Assembly (NCBI GenBank): GCA_027313705.1
Contig: DAHVDE010000118.1
Coordinates: 158,979-222,978, forward strand
Reading direction: 5' to 3'
Origin: Actinomycetota bacterium
GTDB taxonomy: Bacteria > Actinomycetota > Actinomycetes > Streptosporangiales > Streptosporangiaceae
DNA length: 64,000 nt
The notes beneath the pieces are model-generated. The model did not search any database. It was not told the DNA's origin and saw only the letters and a program-made list of their open reading frames with translations. Position numbers and translations under genes: made by a program. Of the stretch, positions 17,166 through 26,660 are shown piece by piece (the stretch's first letter is position 1; each line of letters begins with the position of its first letter).

Positions 17166-19019
17166 ATGGGGACCATTTTGTCTGTTTCGGCACTAGTTGC
17201 TACTGATCTCATGGAAATTTCCGGTATAGAAAAGGATCTGCGGCGACGCCTGGATATGGTGTCCGGGAACGACGATTCAGCAGTCCTGCTCGGCCTGGTG
17301 GCGGCCGGTGAGGCGGGCCAGGAAAAGATCAGCGAATTGGCTTCGGGCGAGGGTGCCCACCTCGATCTGATCAGTTACGGCCTGCCACCGGAGAAGGTTA
17401 GCCGGTTCCAGCAGCTCTGGTATCACTTCAAGGTGCCCTTCGCTGAGGCATCTCTGGTCTGGTGGTATCTGTTCTGCCTGAACCTCGGGCGGGGCGGCGA
17501 CCTCGGTAACGCGCTGGCGCAACTGGATCAGCAGCTTGCCGCCCTGGGCCCGGAGCCAGCCACCCGGCTCAGCGACCTTGCCGACCTGCTCGGCCTGTCA
17601 CCGGAGGCGGTCATCGTCACCGACGACGAGGTCGGCGACACCGGCGCGCTGGCGGTCGCAGTCAAGCGCCACGTGCCGCTGATCTGGACTGACGACATCC
17701 AGGTGACGGCCGCCGCAAGCAACGGCGAGAGCACCGCTGCCGACGAGGGCACCAGCCGCTCCTGGTGGCTCGGGCCTTCGGCCGACCTGAGCGAATCGGA
17801 GGCCAGGACTCGAGCGCGCTGGTCAGACCTGCCTGCCGACGAGCGGGACGAACTGCTGGCCATGCTCGAGGAGAAAGTTACCTCGATCGAGCGGATGAGG
17901 TTCCGGTTCAGTGAATCTATCACCGACAATAAGGGCTCGGCCCGGATCGTAGGCGAGTGCCGAGCGCAAGATCCGGCTAGCTGGCCCTATCCGCACCTGG
18001 TACTCGCGACGGCCCTGTGGTGCTGGTACGTGGGTGGCTTCACTTTGCAGGAACTCAACCAGTCATTTCTTTCGCTGTCCTCGCTCACTCACTTCCTGGT
18101 GAGGCGGATGAGGCAGTACGAGATCACCTGCGGCCTGCCGGTCACCAGAATCGAGGGGCTCGACCCAGTAGCCGTGGCCGGCGAGTTCGCGAAGGCAAGG
18201 ATCAGGCTCGAGCAGACCAGCGTCCGGTGCATGCATTTCGACGGGAGCAACTGGGAGCGCCGCGAGTTCCTCGTGCCGAAGGCGGCCATGGACCGGCTGC
18301 ACGAGATCCCTGACAGCCTGCGCGAGATTCTCGGGAGGTGGATCGGCGTGGAATTTCCCGGACCGACCGGGACGCTCGAGGCCTGGGATCAGTTTCTCGA
18401 ACTGGCGCTTGCGGCCGGGCACACGCCTACCAGGGTGATGCAGGCGCTGACCACGCACGCCGCGAACGCCAGCGACCTCCCTCTCGACATGGCGGTGTTC
18501 ACCGCGCCCATGGGCTGCAAGCTGACCGAGCCGTGGACACTCGTTTACAGTGACATCTTCTGCTATACCGCGTTCAGGGACGGGTTCCAGCCCGCTGTGC
18601 ACGGGATTCCCGGTGATCTCGTCAGCATCCAGAACATCCAGGGTCAGCGGCAGCGATTCAACGCGGTCAAGAAGTCCCAGAACTACGCCCCGGTGCGCAA
18701 ACTCGCGCCGCAGGGCTTCAACCTCCCCGACATCTCGATCGCCGAAGACGCTCACCACGCCGGCCACTTCGCGGCCGGCGTCCGGCTCGCCTGCCGCGTT
18801 CCGATCACCATCTTCTACCGTGACATGCATTGGAACGGCATTTCCGACGTGCGCCTCAATCGGGTCGAGTACCGGCGGGATAACCGTTTCATGCCACGCG
18901 ACGTGCTACTGGCCAGCCGGTACGCGCAATGGGTGAAGGGCGTGGCTGACGCCACGTACCGCCGCGATCTGAGATTCGACGCCAAATGGGGAGCTAGGGT
19001 ACAAGACCTCACGTTGTGA
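17166..19019 (+). CDS. Hypothetical 617-aa protein, first gene of putative biosynthetic operon
   Basis: Long ORF at good spacing from a promoter and from the following Rieske gene. No family recognised. His-rich patch EDAHHAGHFAAG, then ITIFYRDMHWNGISDVRLNR. Confidence 0.9.
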   Translation: MGTILSVSALVATDLMEISGIEKDLRRRLDMVSGNDDSAVLLGLVAAGEAGQEKISELASGEGAHLDLISYGLPPEKVSRFQQLWYHFKVPFAEASLVWWYLFCLNLGRGGDLGNALAQLDQQLAALGPEPATRLSDLADLLGLSPEAVIVTDDEVGDTGALAVAVKRHVPLIWTDDIQVTAAASNGESTAADEGTSRSWWLGPSADLSESEARTRARWSDLPADERDELLAMLEEKVTSIERMRFRFSESITDNKGSARIVGECRAQDPASWPYPHLVLATALWCWYVGGFTLQELNQSFLSLSSLTHFLVRRMRQYEITCGLPVTRIEGLDPVAVAGEFAKARIRLEQTSVRCMHFDGSNWERREFLVPKAAMDRLHEIPDSLREILGRWIGVEFPGPTGTLEAWDQFLELALAAGHTPTRVMQALTTHAANASDLPLDMAVFTAPMGCKLTEPWTLVYSDIFCYTAFRDGFQPAVHGIPGDLVSIQNIQGQRQRFNAVKKSQNYAPVRKLAPQGFNLPDISIAEDAHHAGHFAAGVRLACRVPITIFYRDMHWNGISDVRLNRVEYRRDNRFMPRDVLLASRYAQWVKGVADATYRRDLRFDAKWGARVQDLTL

Positions 19020-19048
19020 CGACGACACCGACAAAGGTATGAACTTTC

Positions 19049-19339
19049 ATGCATTCTTCTGCTATACGACCGAGCCCTGTGCCATCTGATCCGGCTGTGA
19101 TCGAACCGGAAGGTCAGGACTACATCTCAGTCCGGCTTCCCCAACTCCATGTCCGGATACCGGCCTACTGCCCCCACAAGGGCGCGCCGTTATCACGCGG
19201 AACGGTGATCGGTTCCTTCCTTGAGTGCCCGTGGCACGGCGCGCTCTTCGACCTGCGGACAGGGCACCGCCTGCGCGGGCCCGACTGCGACGACCTCGAG
19301 GTGACATGCGTGCAACCGGCGGAGGGACCAGCCCAGTGA
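19049..19339 (+). CDS. Rieske [2Fe-2S] ferredoxin-like protein
   Basis: Rieske motifs YCPHKGAPLSRG and ECPWHGALFDL. Confidence 0.9.
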   Translation: MHSSAIRPSPVPSDPAVIEPEGQDYISVRLPQLHVRIPAYCPHKGAPLSRGTVIGSFLECPWHGALFDLRTGHRLRGPDCDDLEVTCVQPAEGPAQ

Positions 19340-19944
19340 ACCAGGCAAAAACGACGCTCAAGGCGCCGCAAGATGACTTGGTCATCGCCACGTGGGCACA
19401 GGCCGTCATCGGCGAAGACGCGACCTCCCTTGCCGTATCGCACCAGAAGCGACCAGTTCGGATGCACGGGGCTGACTCGACCGGTCTGGGCCTGGTCACC
19501 AACCAGACGATCGGCGCTGACCTTCTCCGCCTCCCCCGTGGCGCCGGCTTCCCGCCCCATACCCATCCCGGGCACCACGTGCTTGTCATTGTCGGCGGGA
19601 GAGGCACGATTACCTATGCCGGCCGGATCCACCCGACTCAGGCGGGCGAGATCTACTTGGTGGAAGGCTCGGTCGCGCACGCGGTCGGTGCCATTACAGA
19701 CCACGTCATCCTCGCGGTCGGGGCGCCGCACATGCCGCTCGACTCACATGAGCGCATGGCGGTCGTGCCCTATCAGGAGGTGCTGAGCGAGGTCGGTGAC
19801 CTGCACTGCCTTATCTGTGCCCGCCGCACGAGCCCGCCGCTGATGCTGCACAACACCGACTGTCCCCATTGCCCTTGCCAGCAGTGCACGCTGGGAGATG
19901 CCTGCGTTGCCGAGGTGGAGACGGCTGGCCAACTTGACCGCTGA
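19336..19944 (+). CDS. Cupin-domain protein with C-terminal Cys-rich tail
   Basis: GTG start overlapping the Rieske stop. Cupin motif PPHTHPGHHVLVIVGGRGTITYAG...GEIYLVEGSVAHAV; tail LHCLICARR...DCPHCPCQQCTLGDAC. Confidence 0.88.
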   Translation: MNQAKTTLKAPQDDLVIATWAQAVIGEDATSLAVSHQKRPVRMHGADSTGLGLVTNQTIGADLLRLPRGAGFPPHTHPGHHVLVIVGGRGTITYAGRIHPTQAGEIYLVEGSVAHAVGAITDHVILAVGAPHMPLDSHERMAVVPYQEVLSEVGDLHCLICARRTSPPLMLHNTDCPHCPCQQCTLGDACVAEVETAGQLDR

Positions 19945-22108
19945 TCCGCTTCTCGGCCCGGTCACCGAAGCGCTTGACGGCTTGCCTGAAGGCGCGCGGG
20001 TAGTGGTGTGCGGTCGTTCCGGGCCTGACTTCGCGCGTGTCATTACCCGCTGCCTGGACCGGGCGCTGACCGCCGTCCCAGTGGATCCCCAGGCCGGCGA
20101 GGCGCGGCTCACGGAGATTACGGGCCGGGTCGCCGCCAGCGTGGTCATCGACGGCAGGGGCGGGCACTGGTCTGCGCGAACCGGGCCATGCGCCCGCGCG
20201 GACCTCGGTGACCGGTGCCCCACCGACCTTGAGCGGCAGCCTGGCCTGAGATTCGTGATCTTCACCTCTGGCTCGACCGGTGTTCCTAAGGGAGTCATGC
20301 TCGGCTGGGACAGCGTGCGCGGCAACGCGGAAAAAGTGACCGGCGTGGTCGGCATAGACCCGGCCCGGCCGCACGCGACCTGCCTGCCCCTGTTTCACGT
20401 GAACGCCCTGCTGATGTCCCTGGTCGGCACCAGGATCACCGGGACTCCGCTAGTGATCTGCGACCAGTTTTCCCCGCACGAGTACTTCCGCCAGATCGGG
20501 CAGGCCCTCGCCGCGACCGCCGCGGTGGTCCCGGCACTCCTGCACCGGATCGTCGAAGCCAGGCCGCCCTGGCCAGACTCGCTGGAATGCCTGATCACGG
20601 CCGCCGCCCCGTTAGAGCGGGACCTAGCCCAACGGTTCTACCGCGCGTACGGCCCGCGCTTGCGGCAGGGATACGGCCAGAGCGAGGCGGTGAATTTCAG
20701 CTTCATGATGCCACTGCTGGACGCCGCCGGCTTCCGCGAACACTACCTGCGCAGGCACCCGCCTGTCGGGATTGCGCTACCGGCGACCGAACTGGCGATC
20801 GACGACGGCGAGGTCGTGCTGCGCACGCCCGATATCATGCGAGGCTACTGGGCTGATCCGGTGACCACCGCCAAAGTGCTCACCCCTGACGGGTGGCTAA
20901 GAACCGGTGACCTCGGCGAACTGCGTGATGAGTTCCTTGTCTTGCGAGGCCGGCGCGATGAGGTAATCAACCGGGGCGGGGTGAAGGTGTATCCGCTCGA
21001 CATAGAGCGCCAGTGGCGACAAGACGGGCTTGCCGGCCACGGTGCGGCCGTACCGGTGCAGGCCGGGTCCGAAGGGCAAGACATCGGACTGGTGCTGGCC
21101 GGCGGGTCGCTGCTCTGGGCACGCAGTCTCGGCGCAGCCGGCCGGACCGCGCCTTTGGCCGCCGAGACGGGTGGGCTGCTCATTACCCCGACCGGAAAGC
21201 TGAAGCGCAAGGAGATGGGCAGGCGGCTCACCGGACGGCGCGAAGACCCGGCTAGATACCAGGAACTCCTCGCCTACGCTGCCCAGGTCGCGGCGTCCAT
21301 TACTGCCAGCCAGACCCGCCCGCAGGGCGCGCAGGCCACTAGGCTCTGGGCCCAGGCAGCCTGGCTAGCCGGATCGCAGGCGGCGAAGCGCGGATCGCAA
21401 GCCGGATCGGCTGCCCGCAGTGCCGCCCACGACGCACTCGACCTGCTCGCTGGCTACTGGCCGACGATTGCGGTGGCGGCCGGCGACGGCGGCGACATGA
21501 TGCGTCAGCGACCTGGGCTGTGGCGACGGCTCATGACCGAATGGCCCATGGGCAGCTACGCCGAACTGGCATGCGCAGTACTTTCTGCTCGCGAACTCCT
21601 GCGCGGCCCGGTGCTCGAGGTCGGGTCGGGAGTCGGCAATACGACCGGCCTGATCGCACCGCTCGTCGGAGACGACTTCACCTGGTCGGACGGAAACCCC
21701 TGGCTCGTCGCCCGCGGGAGGTGGCCGGGTCAGGGTGTGGTCTTCGATTTTGACCAGTTGGCCCCAGATGGCCTCGGCCCCTTCGCGACCATCGTGGCCA
21801 CCAACGCGCTGCATTGCGCGGCCGACAAGGGGGCCAGCCTGGCCAGGCTGCGGTCGCTGCTTCGCCCTGGAGGCACGCTCGTGCTCGCGGAAGGCTCGAA
21901 CCCGACGACGCCCGACGGGCTGCCATGGGCGCTTGACTACCTGTTCTGCGCCTTCGGCGGATGGTGGGACCGCACCGGGTTCCTGACCCGGTGGGAGTGG
22001 CTGCGCCTGCTGACCGATGCAGGATTCGACCGACTCGGCTACAGCGTGCTGCGGGCTGGCCGGCACGATCTTGGCGGCGTGGTCTGGGGCAGCAACGGTG
22101 ACGGCTGA
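19898..22108 (+). CDS. ANL-superfamily AMP-dependent ligase fused to a C-terminal SAM-dependent methyltransferase
   Basis: FTSGSTGVPKGV (A3), YGQSEAVN (A5), RTGDLGEL (A7), GRRDEVINRGGVKVYPLDIE (A8), PTGKLKRKEM (A10); then VLEVGSGVGNTTGLIAPLV...LRPGGTLVLAEGS. Confidence 0.92.
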   Translation: MPALPRWRRLANLTADPLLGPVTEALDGLPEGARVVVCGRSGPDFARVITRCLDRALTAVPVDPQAGEARLTEITGRVAASVVIDGRGGHWSARTGPCARADLGDRCPTDLERQPGLRFVIFTSGSTGVPKGVMLGWDSVRGNAEKVTGVVGIDPARPHATCLPLFHVNALLMSLVGTRITGTPLVICDQFSPHEYFRQIGQALAATAAVVPALLHRIVEARPPWPDSLECLITAAAPLERDLAQRFYRAYGPRLRQGYGQSEAVNFSFMMPLLDAAGFREHYLRRHPPVGIALPATELAIDDGEVVLRTPDIMRGYWADPVTTAKVLTPDGWLRTGDLGELRDEFLVLRGRRDEVINRGGVKVYPLDIERQWRQDGLAGHGAAVPVQAGSEGQDIGLVLAGGSLLWARSLGAAGRTAPLAAETGGLLITPTGKLKRKEMGRRLTGRREDPARYQELLAYAAQVAASITASQTRPQGAQATRLWAQAAWLAGSQAAKRGSQAGSAARSAAHDALDLLAGYWPTIAVAAGDGGDMMRQRPGLWRRLMTEWPMGSYAELACAVLSARELLRGPVLEVGSGVGNTTGLIAPLVGDDFTWSDGNPWLVARGRWPGQGVVFDFDQLAPDGLGPFATIVATNALHCAADKGASLARLRSLLRPGGTLVLAEGSNPTTPDGLPWALDYLFCAFGGWWDRTGFLTRWEWLRLLTDAGFDRLGYSVLRAGRHDLGGVVWGSNGDG

Positions 22109-22529
22109 GCCGTCAGGTCCCGTGCCTCATCAACCTATGTTCGACGGCTGTTTCGGCTGCGCGCCCGCTCATCCTGGCGGCCTGCGGGTCAGGAAGACCG
22201 GCGATGCTTTCGAGTTCACGATCAGGCCCGGCCACCAGGGCACCCCTGGCCGGGCGCACGGTGGCGTGCTCGCGGCCGCCCTTGACGAGGCAATGGGCAT
22301 GGTGGCGTGGTCCCTTGGCCGACCTTGCGCGACCGCGCGGCTTGAGGTCGACTTCCTGATACCGGTACCACTCAACGGCGCTGTCCGAATCACCGCAAGG
22401 TGCACTGGCCAGGACGGGCGCAAGCTGACCCTAATGGCAGAGGCACGGCTGAACGACCCGTCCGGCCCGGTCGCGGCCAGGGCTGCCGCCTTGTACATCC
22501 AGGCCAGGCTCCCCGCTGAGCCAGGCTAG
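22098..22529 (+). CDS. PaaI-like hotdog-fold thioesterase
   Basis: GTG start overlapping upstream gene; CFGCAPAHPGGLRV...GTPGRAHGGVLAAALDEAMG. Confidence 0.88.
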   Translation: MTAEPSGPVPHQPMFDGCFGCAPAHPGGLRVRKTGDAFEFTIRPGHQGTPGRAHGGVLAAALDEAMGMVAWSLGRPCATARLEVDFLIPVPLNGAVRITARCTGQDGRKLTLMAEARLNDPSGPVAARAAALYIQARLPAEPG

Positions 22530-22557
22530 CAGACGGGCACCGCCCCGGCCGGGCCGT

Positions 22558-22592
22558 AACTGGACCGCTCAGCAGAAGCCTAACTGGAGCAT
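22558..22592. promoter_or_regulatory. Candidate MocR operator, site A
   Basis: AACTGGACC (22558-22566), N17, CTGGAGCAT (22584-22592). Same arrangement as 26592-26626. Confidence 0.6.
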
Positions 22593-22625
22593 TAGACCGG
22601 GCCAGTCAACCCTTACCTTGATCAG

Positions 22626-23906
22626 ATGCATACGGCTGAGCGGGCACCGCACGCACCTCCGCCACCGGCACCCCGCTGGGCACGGGTCATCGTCCCCGCC
22701 GACTACACCCTGTTCCATGTCGGGTATCTCGGCGCCCTTCCGCTGCTGCCTGTTATCTTGCGGTCGCTGCTCGGATCAGGCGACTCGCTGGCGGTCGGGG
22801 CCGTGCTGCTCGTGTACAACGCGGCGATTGGGGTTGCCTGCCTGTTCGCGGCGCCACTCATCGCGCGGGTCGACTCAAGAAACGCCATGGCCGCCGGGCT
22901 CGCGTGTTCCGCCGCAGGGATAGGCGTGCTTCCTTTCGCTCATTCCGCGCTCGCGGCCGGAGCAGCGCTAGCCGTCGCCGGAACCGGCATGAGCGTACAC
23001 GGAGTCCTCGCTCGGTCAATGGTGGCCAAGGCGGTGCCCGCCGATGCGGGCCGTCATCGCATCTATTCATTGATCCAGATCGGCGTTAACGTCGCGGCGG
23101 CGATCGGGCCGCTGATCGCGACCAGCGTGTACGCCATTTCCGGCGCCACGGCCGTGCTCTGGGGCGCCTGCGCGTTCTACCTGGCCGGCATGACCTTGGT
23201 CCTGACCTGCATCCCGGCCGGATTCCCTGTAGCTCAAAGGGAAAGTCGCTGGCCGCTGACCAGGGAAATGATCAGGCAACTGCTGACCCCGGCCAACGCC
23301 AGGACAAGCATCGCGGCCATGGCCGGCTATTTTCTCTATGCTCAGTTCTTTTCGGCAATCGCACTGCTTATCACGCTTCATGTCACGAAGGGACCGATCC
23401 AGGGCATGCTGTTCCTTGAGAACGCGGTCCTGATCGTCGCCTGCCAAGCGCCCGCATCGGCCGTGGTCCAGCGCCGGCTCAACCGGGGAGCGCATCCGTC
23501 GGCGGTGTTGCTGACCGGGATGGCCATGTTCGCGATCGCGCTGCTGCTGCTCGGAGTGCTCCTCGCCGTGCACGTGCCGGTCTTCACGGCCGCACTCGCG
23601 GCTATCGCCCTGTTCTCGCTTGCGGAGACGGTCTACACCCCGACCGTGAACACGGCTTTCGCCCAGATTCCTGCCTCGTCTCCAGTGGAGTCGTTCAATG
23701 CACAGCAGTTGCTTATTACCGTCGGTCAGTCAGCCGGCACGCTGGTCGGTACGAGCGTCTTCCTCGCCGTCTCCGCAGCCGGCCACGGACCGGCATACTG
23801 GCTACTGGTGGGAATTTCCGGCCTGTTCGCCGTAGGTGCTACCGCCGCCACCGCCATTCCTGTGCGCAGCCTGTTCCGTCCTTCGAGAGCCCGGAGAACA
23901 TCATGA
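22626..23906 (+). CDS. MFS transporter (probable product exporter)
   Basis: About 12 hydrophobic segments; followed by ATGA overlap with the ATP-grasp gene. Confidence 0.9.
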   Translation: MHTAERAPHAPPPPAPRWARVIVPADYTLFHVGYLGALPLLPVILRSLLGSGDSLAVGAVLLVYNAAIGVACLFAAPLIARVDSRNAMAAGLACSAAGIGVLPFAHSALAAGAALAVAGTGMSVHGVLARSMVAKAVPADAGRHRIYSLIQIGVNVAAAIGPLIATSVYAISGATAVLWGACAFYLAGMTLVLTCIPAGFPVAQRESRWPLTREMIRQLLTPANARTSIAAMAGYFLYAQFFSAIALLITLHVTKGPIQGMLFLENAVLIVACQAPASAVVQRRLNRGAHPSAVLLTGMAMFAIALLLLGVLLAVHVPVFTAALAAIALFSLAETVYTPTVNTAFAQIPASSPVESFNAQQLLITVGQSAGTLVGTSVFLAVSAAGHGPAYWLLVGISGLFAVGATAATAIPVRSLFRPSRARRTS

Positions 23907-25162
23907 CCGTCACCAGGCCTGTGCTCATGATGGGCTGGAACCAGCACTGGCTGACCGCACTGGACGAACTGCTGCCTGACGGCAGTGTCGTAGTCGTCGA
24001 GGAACCTGACGTCTACCAGGGCAAGCACATCGCCGCCCGCTGGTCAGGACATCCAGTAGTCAGGGAAGTCCTTTTCGCCGAATACCAGCAGACCGACCGT
24101 TTCCTCGACGTAGTGACCCGCCAGCACGCCCGCGAGCCGGTCCGGTGCGTCCTGCCCGCGCTTGAGTACTCGGTGGAGGCGGCCGCGCAGGCTGCACTCG
24201 AACTCGGCTTGCCAGGGGCCGGAGCAGTCGCCGCCCGCATCTTCCGCGACAAAATCGCCCAGATCACTACCTGCCAGCGGGCTGGCATCGCCGTCCCGCG
24301 ATTCGCTGAGATCAACGACGCCGCCGGCGTCGCCGCCTTCGGCGGCGACGAACCGTTCGTGCTCAAGCCCGCGAACCGACAGGCCAGCCTCGGGGTCGTA
24401 ATCGTGCGTCCGGGTGACGACCCAGAACAGACATGGCAGGAGTGCGTCGGCGCCGACGAAGGCCCGCAACTCGCCCGCCGCGACCTCCGGTGGCGGTACC
24501 TGGCAGAAGAATTCGTAGCCGGACCTGAGTACAGTGTCGAGGCACTGGTCACCAGCGGCGAGATCGTGTTTGCCAACGTGACAGCCAAACGCGTTCACCC
24601 AGGGCGCTACCCCGTCGAGGCAGGTCATGTCGTTCCGGCGCCCGCCGGTCCTGGCGTCGCCGAACTGCCTGCCCTGATGCAGGAACTGGTCCGTGCGACC
24701 GGGTTCGGCACCGGACTGCTGCACGGCGAGTGGATCATCAGCGATGGGACACCGGTGTTCGTGGAGTGTGCCGCCCGCCCGGCCGGAGACTGGATCTTCG
24801 ACCTGATCGACCTGGTGACCGGCGTCAATTTGTACGACGCCGCCGTCCGCGCGCTCGGTGGGCAGGACCCCTTGACACGCCGCAGGCACACCGGCTGTAC
24901 GGCGGCGGCCGCCGTACGGTTCGGGTTTCCCGCCGAGCCTGGCACGGTCACCGACGTGTCCGGCGTCGATGCGGCCAGCAGCGCGCCTGGTGTGGTCCGG
25001 GTACCGCATGTGCCGGCGGCCGGGGATGAGATCAGGTCGCTCGGATCGTCCTGGGGTCGGCTGGCAGCCGTGATCGCGACAGGCATGGACCAGGCTGATG
25101 CCGAGGCGGCGGCAGTCGCCAGCCTTGACAAGATCACCGTGACGATGCGGCCTTACAGGTAA
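23903..25162 (+). CDS. ATP-grasp carboxylate-amine ligase (L-amino-acid-ligase-like)
   Basis: FVLKPANRQASLGVVIV, YLAEEFVAGPEYSVEALV, GLLHGEWIISDGTPVFVECAARPAGDWI. Confidence 0.9.
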   Translation: MTVTRPVLMMGWNQHWLTALDELLPDGSVVVVEEPDVYQGKHIAARWSGHPVVREVLFAEYQQTDRFLDVVTRQHAREPVRCVLPALEYSVEAAAQAALELGLPGAGAVAARIFRDKIAQITTCQRAGIAVPRFAEINDAAGVAAFGGDEPFVLKPANRQASLGVVIVRPGDDPEQTWQECVGADEGPQLARRDLRWRYLAEEFVAGPEYSVEALVTSGEIVFANVTAKRVHPGRYPVEAGHVVPAPAGPGVAELPALMQELVRATGFGTGLLHGEWIISDGTPVFVECAARPAGDWIFDLIDLVTGVNLYDAAVRALGGQDPLTRRRHTGCTAAAAVRFGFPAEPGTVTDVSGVDAASSAPGVVRVPHVPAAGDEIRSLGSSWGRLAAVIATGMDQADAEAAAVASLDKITVTMRPYR

Positions 25163-25212
25163 GTTGCCAGGTCATGACGGCTGACCGCGGCCGGTTCGTG
25201 CAGGCGGTTCAG

Positions 25213-26613
25213 TCAGCCGCACGCTTCGGCGATGACCGCCGCCAGTTCGCTGATGCAGGACCGGAACGCGTTGGCAGGCGGGCGGCCATAGCCGACGACG
25301 ATCGCGTGCGGATGGGCAGGGTCGGGTTCGTGCCAGTACTCCTCAATCGTGTGCAACAACAGCCCGCGCCGCCTGGCGGCGGCGAGTACCGCCCGTGCCT
25401 GTGTCTCGCCTGGCAGCGTCACCAGGGCATGCATTCCGGCTGCAATCCCGGTGACCGCTGCCTGCGGCACATCCCTGGCCAGCACCCGCGCCAGGTAGTC
25501 CCTTCGCCCCCGGTATTCGACTCGCATGCGCCGGACATGCCGATCAAGGGCGCCCGAGTTGATGAAGTCGGCTAGGACAAGCTGCTCAAGTGCGGCGTTG
25601 CCCCGGTCGAGCCACTCCCTGATACCAACCGCCAGCGGGCGGATGGCTGCCGGAAGCGCGATCCAGCCGAGGCGCAGCGCGGGAGCGAGTGTCTTGCTGG
25701 CCGTGCCCACGTAGAGGACCCGGTCTGCGGCCATTTGCTGAAGGGACCCGACCGGCCGCCGGTCGAACCTGAACTCGCCGTCGTAGTCATCTTCGATGAT
25801 GAGCGCATCGCGCTGGCGTGCCCACTCAGTCAGCGCGTTCCGCCGGGCTGGGGACAACGTGACGCCAAGCGGGTACTGGTGCGCCGGCGTCACGATCACC
25901 GCTTGCACGTCGAGCGATTTCAGCGCCGCGACCTGAACGCCTTCGCCGTCGCAGGGCACACCGGCGATCCGGAGGCCGGAACTGGCGACCAGTTCCCTGT
26001 ATCTCGGCGCGCACGGGTCCTCCATCGCCACGGCGCGCGCACCGCTGAGCCGCAGTACCTCGCAGATCAGCCGAAGCGCCTGGGTGAATCCCGAGCAGAT
26101 CATGAGTCCTTCCGGGCTGGCCAGTACGCCGCGAGCGCGGCCGAGGTAGGAGGTCAGTGCCCGGCGAAGCTCGATCGTGCCCTGGCTGCTGCCGTAGCCG
26201 AAGGCGTCGGGGGGCAGTCGCTGGAACACAGAACGGGTGGTGCGCACCCACGCCTGACGGGGAAAGCTGGAACTGTCTGGCGATCCTGGCCGCAAGTCCC
26301 AGCGCGCTGCCCGGCCGGGTTCGGCCGCAGCCGGCGTCTCCGCAGCCGGCGGCACCCAGATCACCTCGCTGACGGCCCCAGGCCGCAACGTGATGTAACC
26401 TTCCGCCGCAAGCTGCGCGTACGCTCCCGCGATGGTGCCACGGGCGACGCCGAGGTCGTGGGCAAGCGCTCGCGTCGACGGCAGGCGGGCGTTGACGACG
26501 AGCCGGCCGTCGCAAATGGCCTGCCGGATGGCTCGCTCGACATCACGGCCGAGTGAACCCCTGTGGCTCAGCTCCACGCACAGGTCCACCGAACTGGACC
26601 ATTCATCTGCCAT
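25213..26613 (-). CDS. MocR/PdxR-type regulator (GntR wHTH + aminotransferase fold); alternative GTG start at 26589
   Basis: RLPSTRALAHDLGVARGTIAGAYAQLAAEGY; AT-I-like domain with DALIIEDDYDGEFR and YVGTASKTLAPALRLGW. Confidence 0.93.
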   Translation of the reverse strand: MADEWSSSVDLCVELSHRGSLGRDVERAIRQAICDGRLVVNARLPSTRALAHDLGVARGTIAGAYAQLAAEGYITLRPGAVSEVIWVPPAAETPAAAEPGRAARWDLRPGSPDSSSFPRQAWVRTTRSVFQRLPPDAFGYGSSQGTIELRRALTSYLGRARGVLASPEGLMICSGFTQALRLICEVLRLSGARAVAMEDPCAPRYRELVASSGLRIAGVPCDGEGVQVAALKSLDVQAVIVTPAHQYPLGVTLSPARRNALTEWARQRDALIIEDDYDGEFRFDRRPVGSLQQMAADRVLYVGTASKTLAPALRLGWIALPAAIRPLAVGIREWLDRGNAALEQLVLADFINSGALDRHVRRMRVEYRGRRDYLARVLARDVPQAAVTGIAAGMHALVTLPGETQARAVLAAARRRGLLLHTIEEYWHEPDPAHPHAIVVGYGRPPANAFRSCISELAAVIAEACG

Positions 26614-26636
26614 CGATCTGGAGCATACATTGGACC
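26592..26636. promoter_or_regulatory. Candidate MocR operator, site B (divergent promoter)
   Basis: AACTGGACC (26592-26600), N17, CTGGAGCAT (26618-26626), plus extra TGGACC (26631-26636). Confidence 0.6.
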
Positions 26637-26660
26637 TCCTGCACTCGTAGCGTGAGCGTC

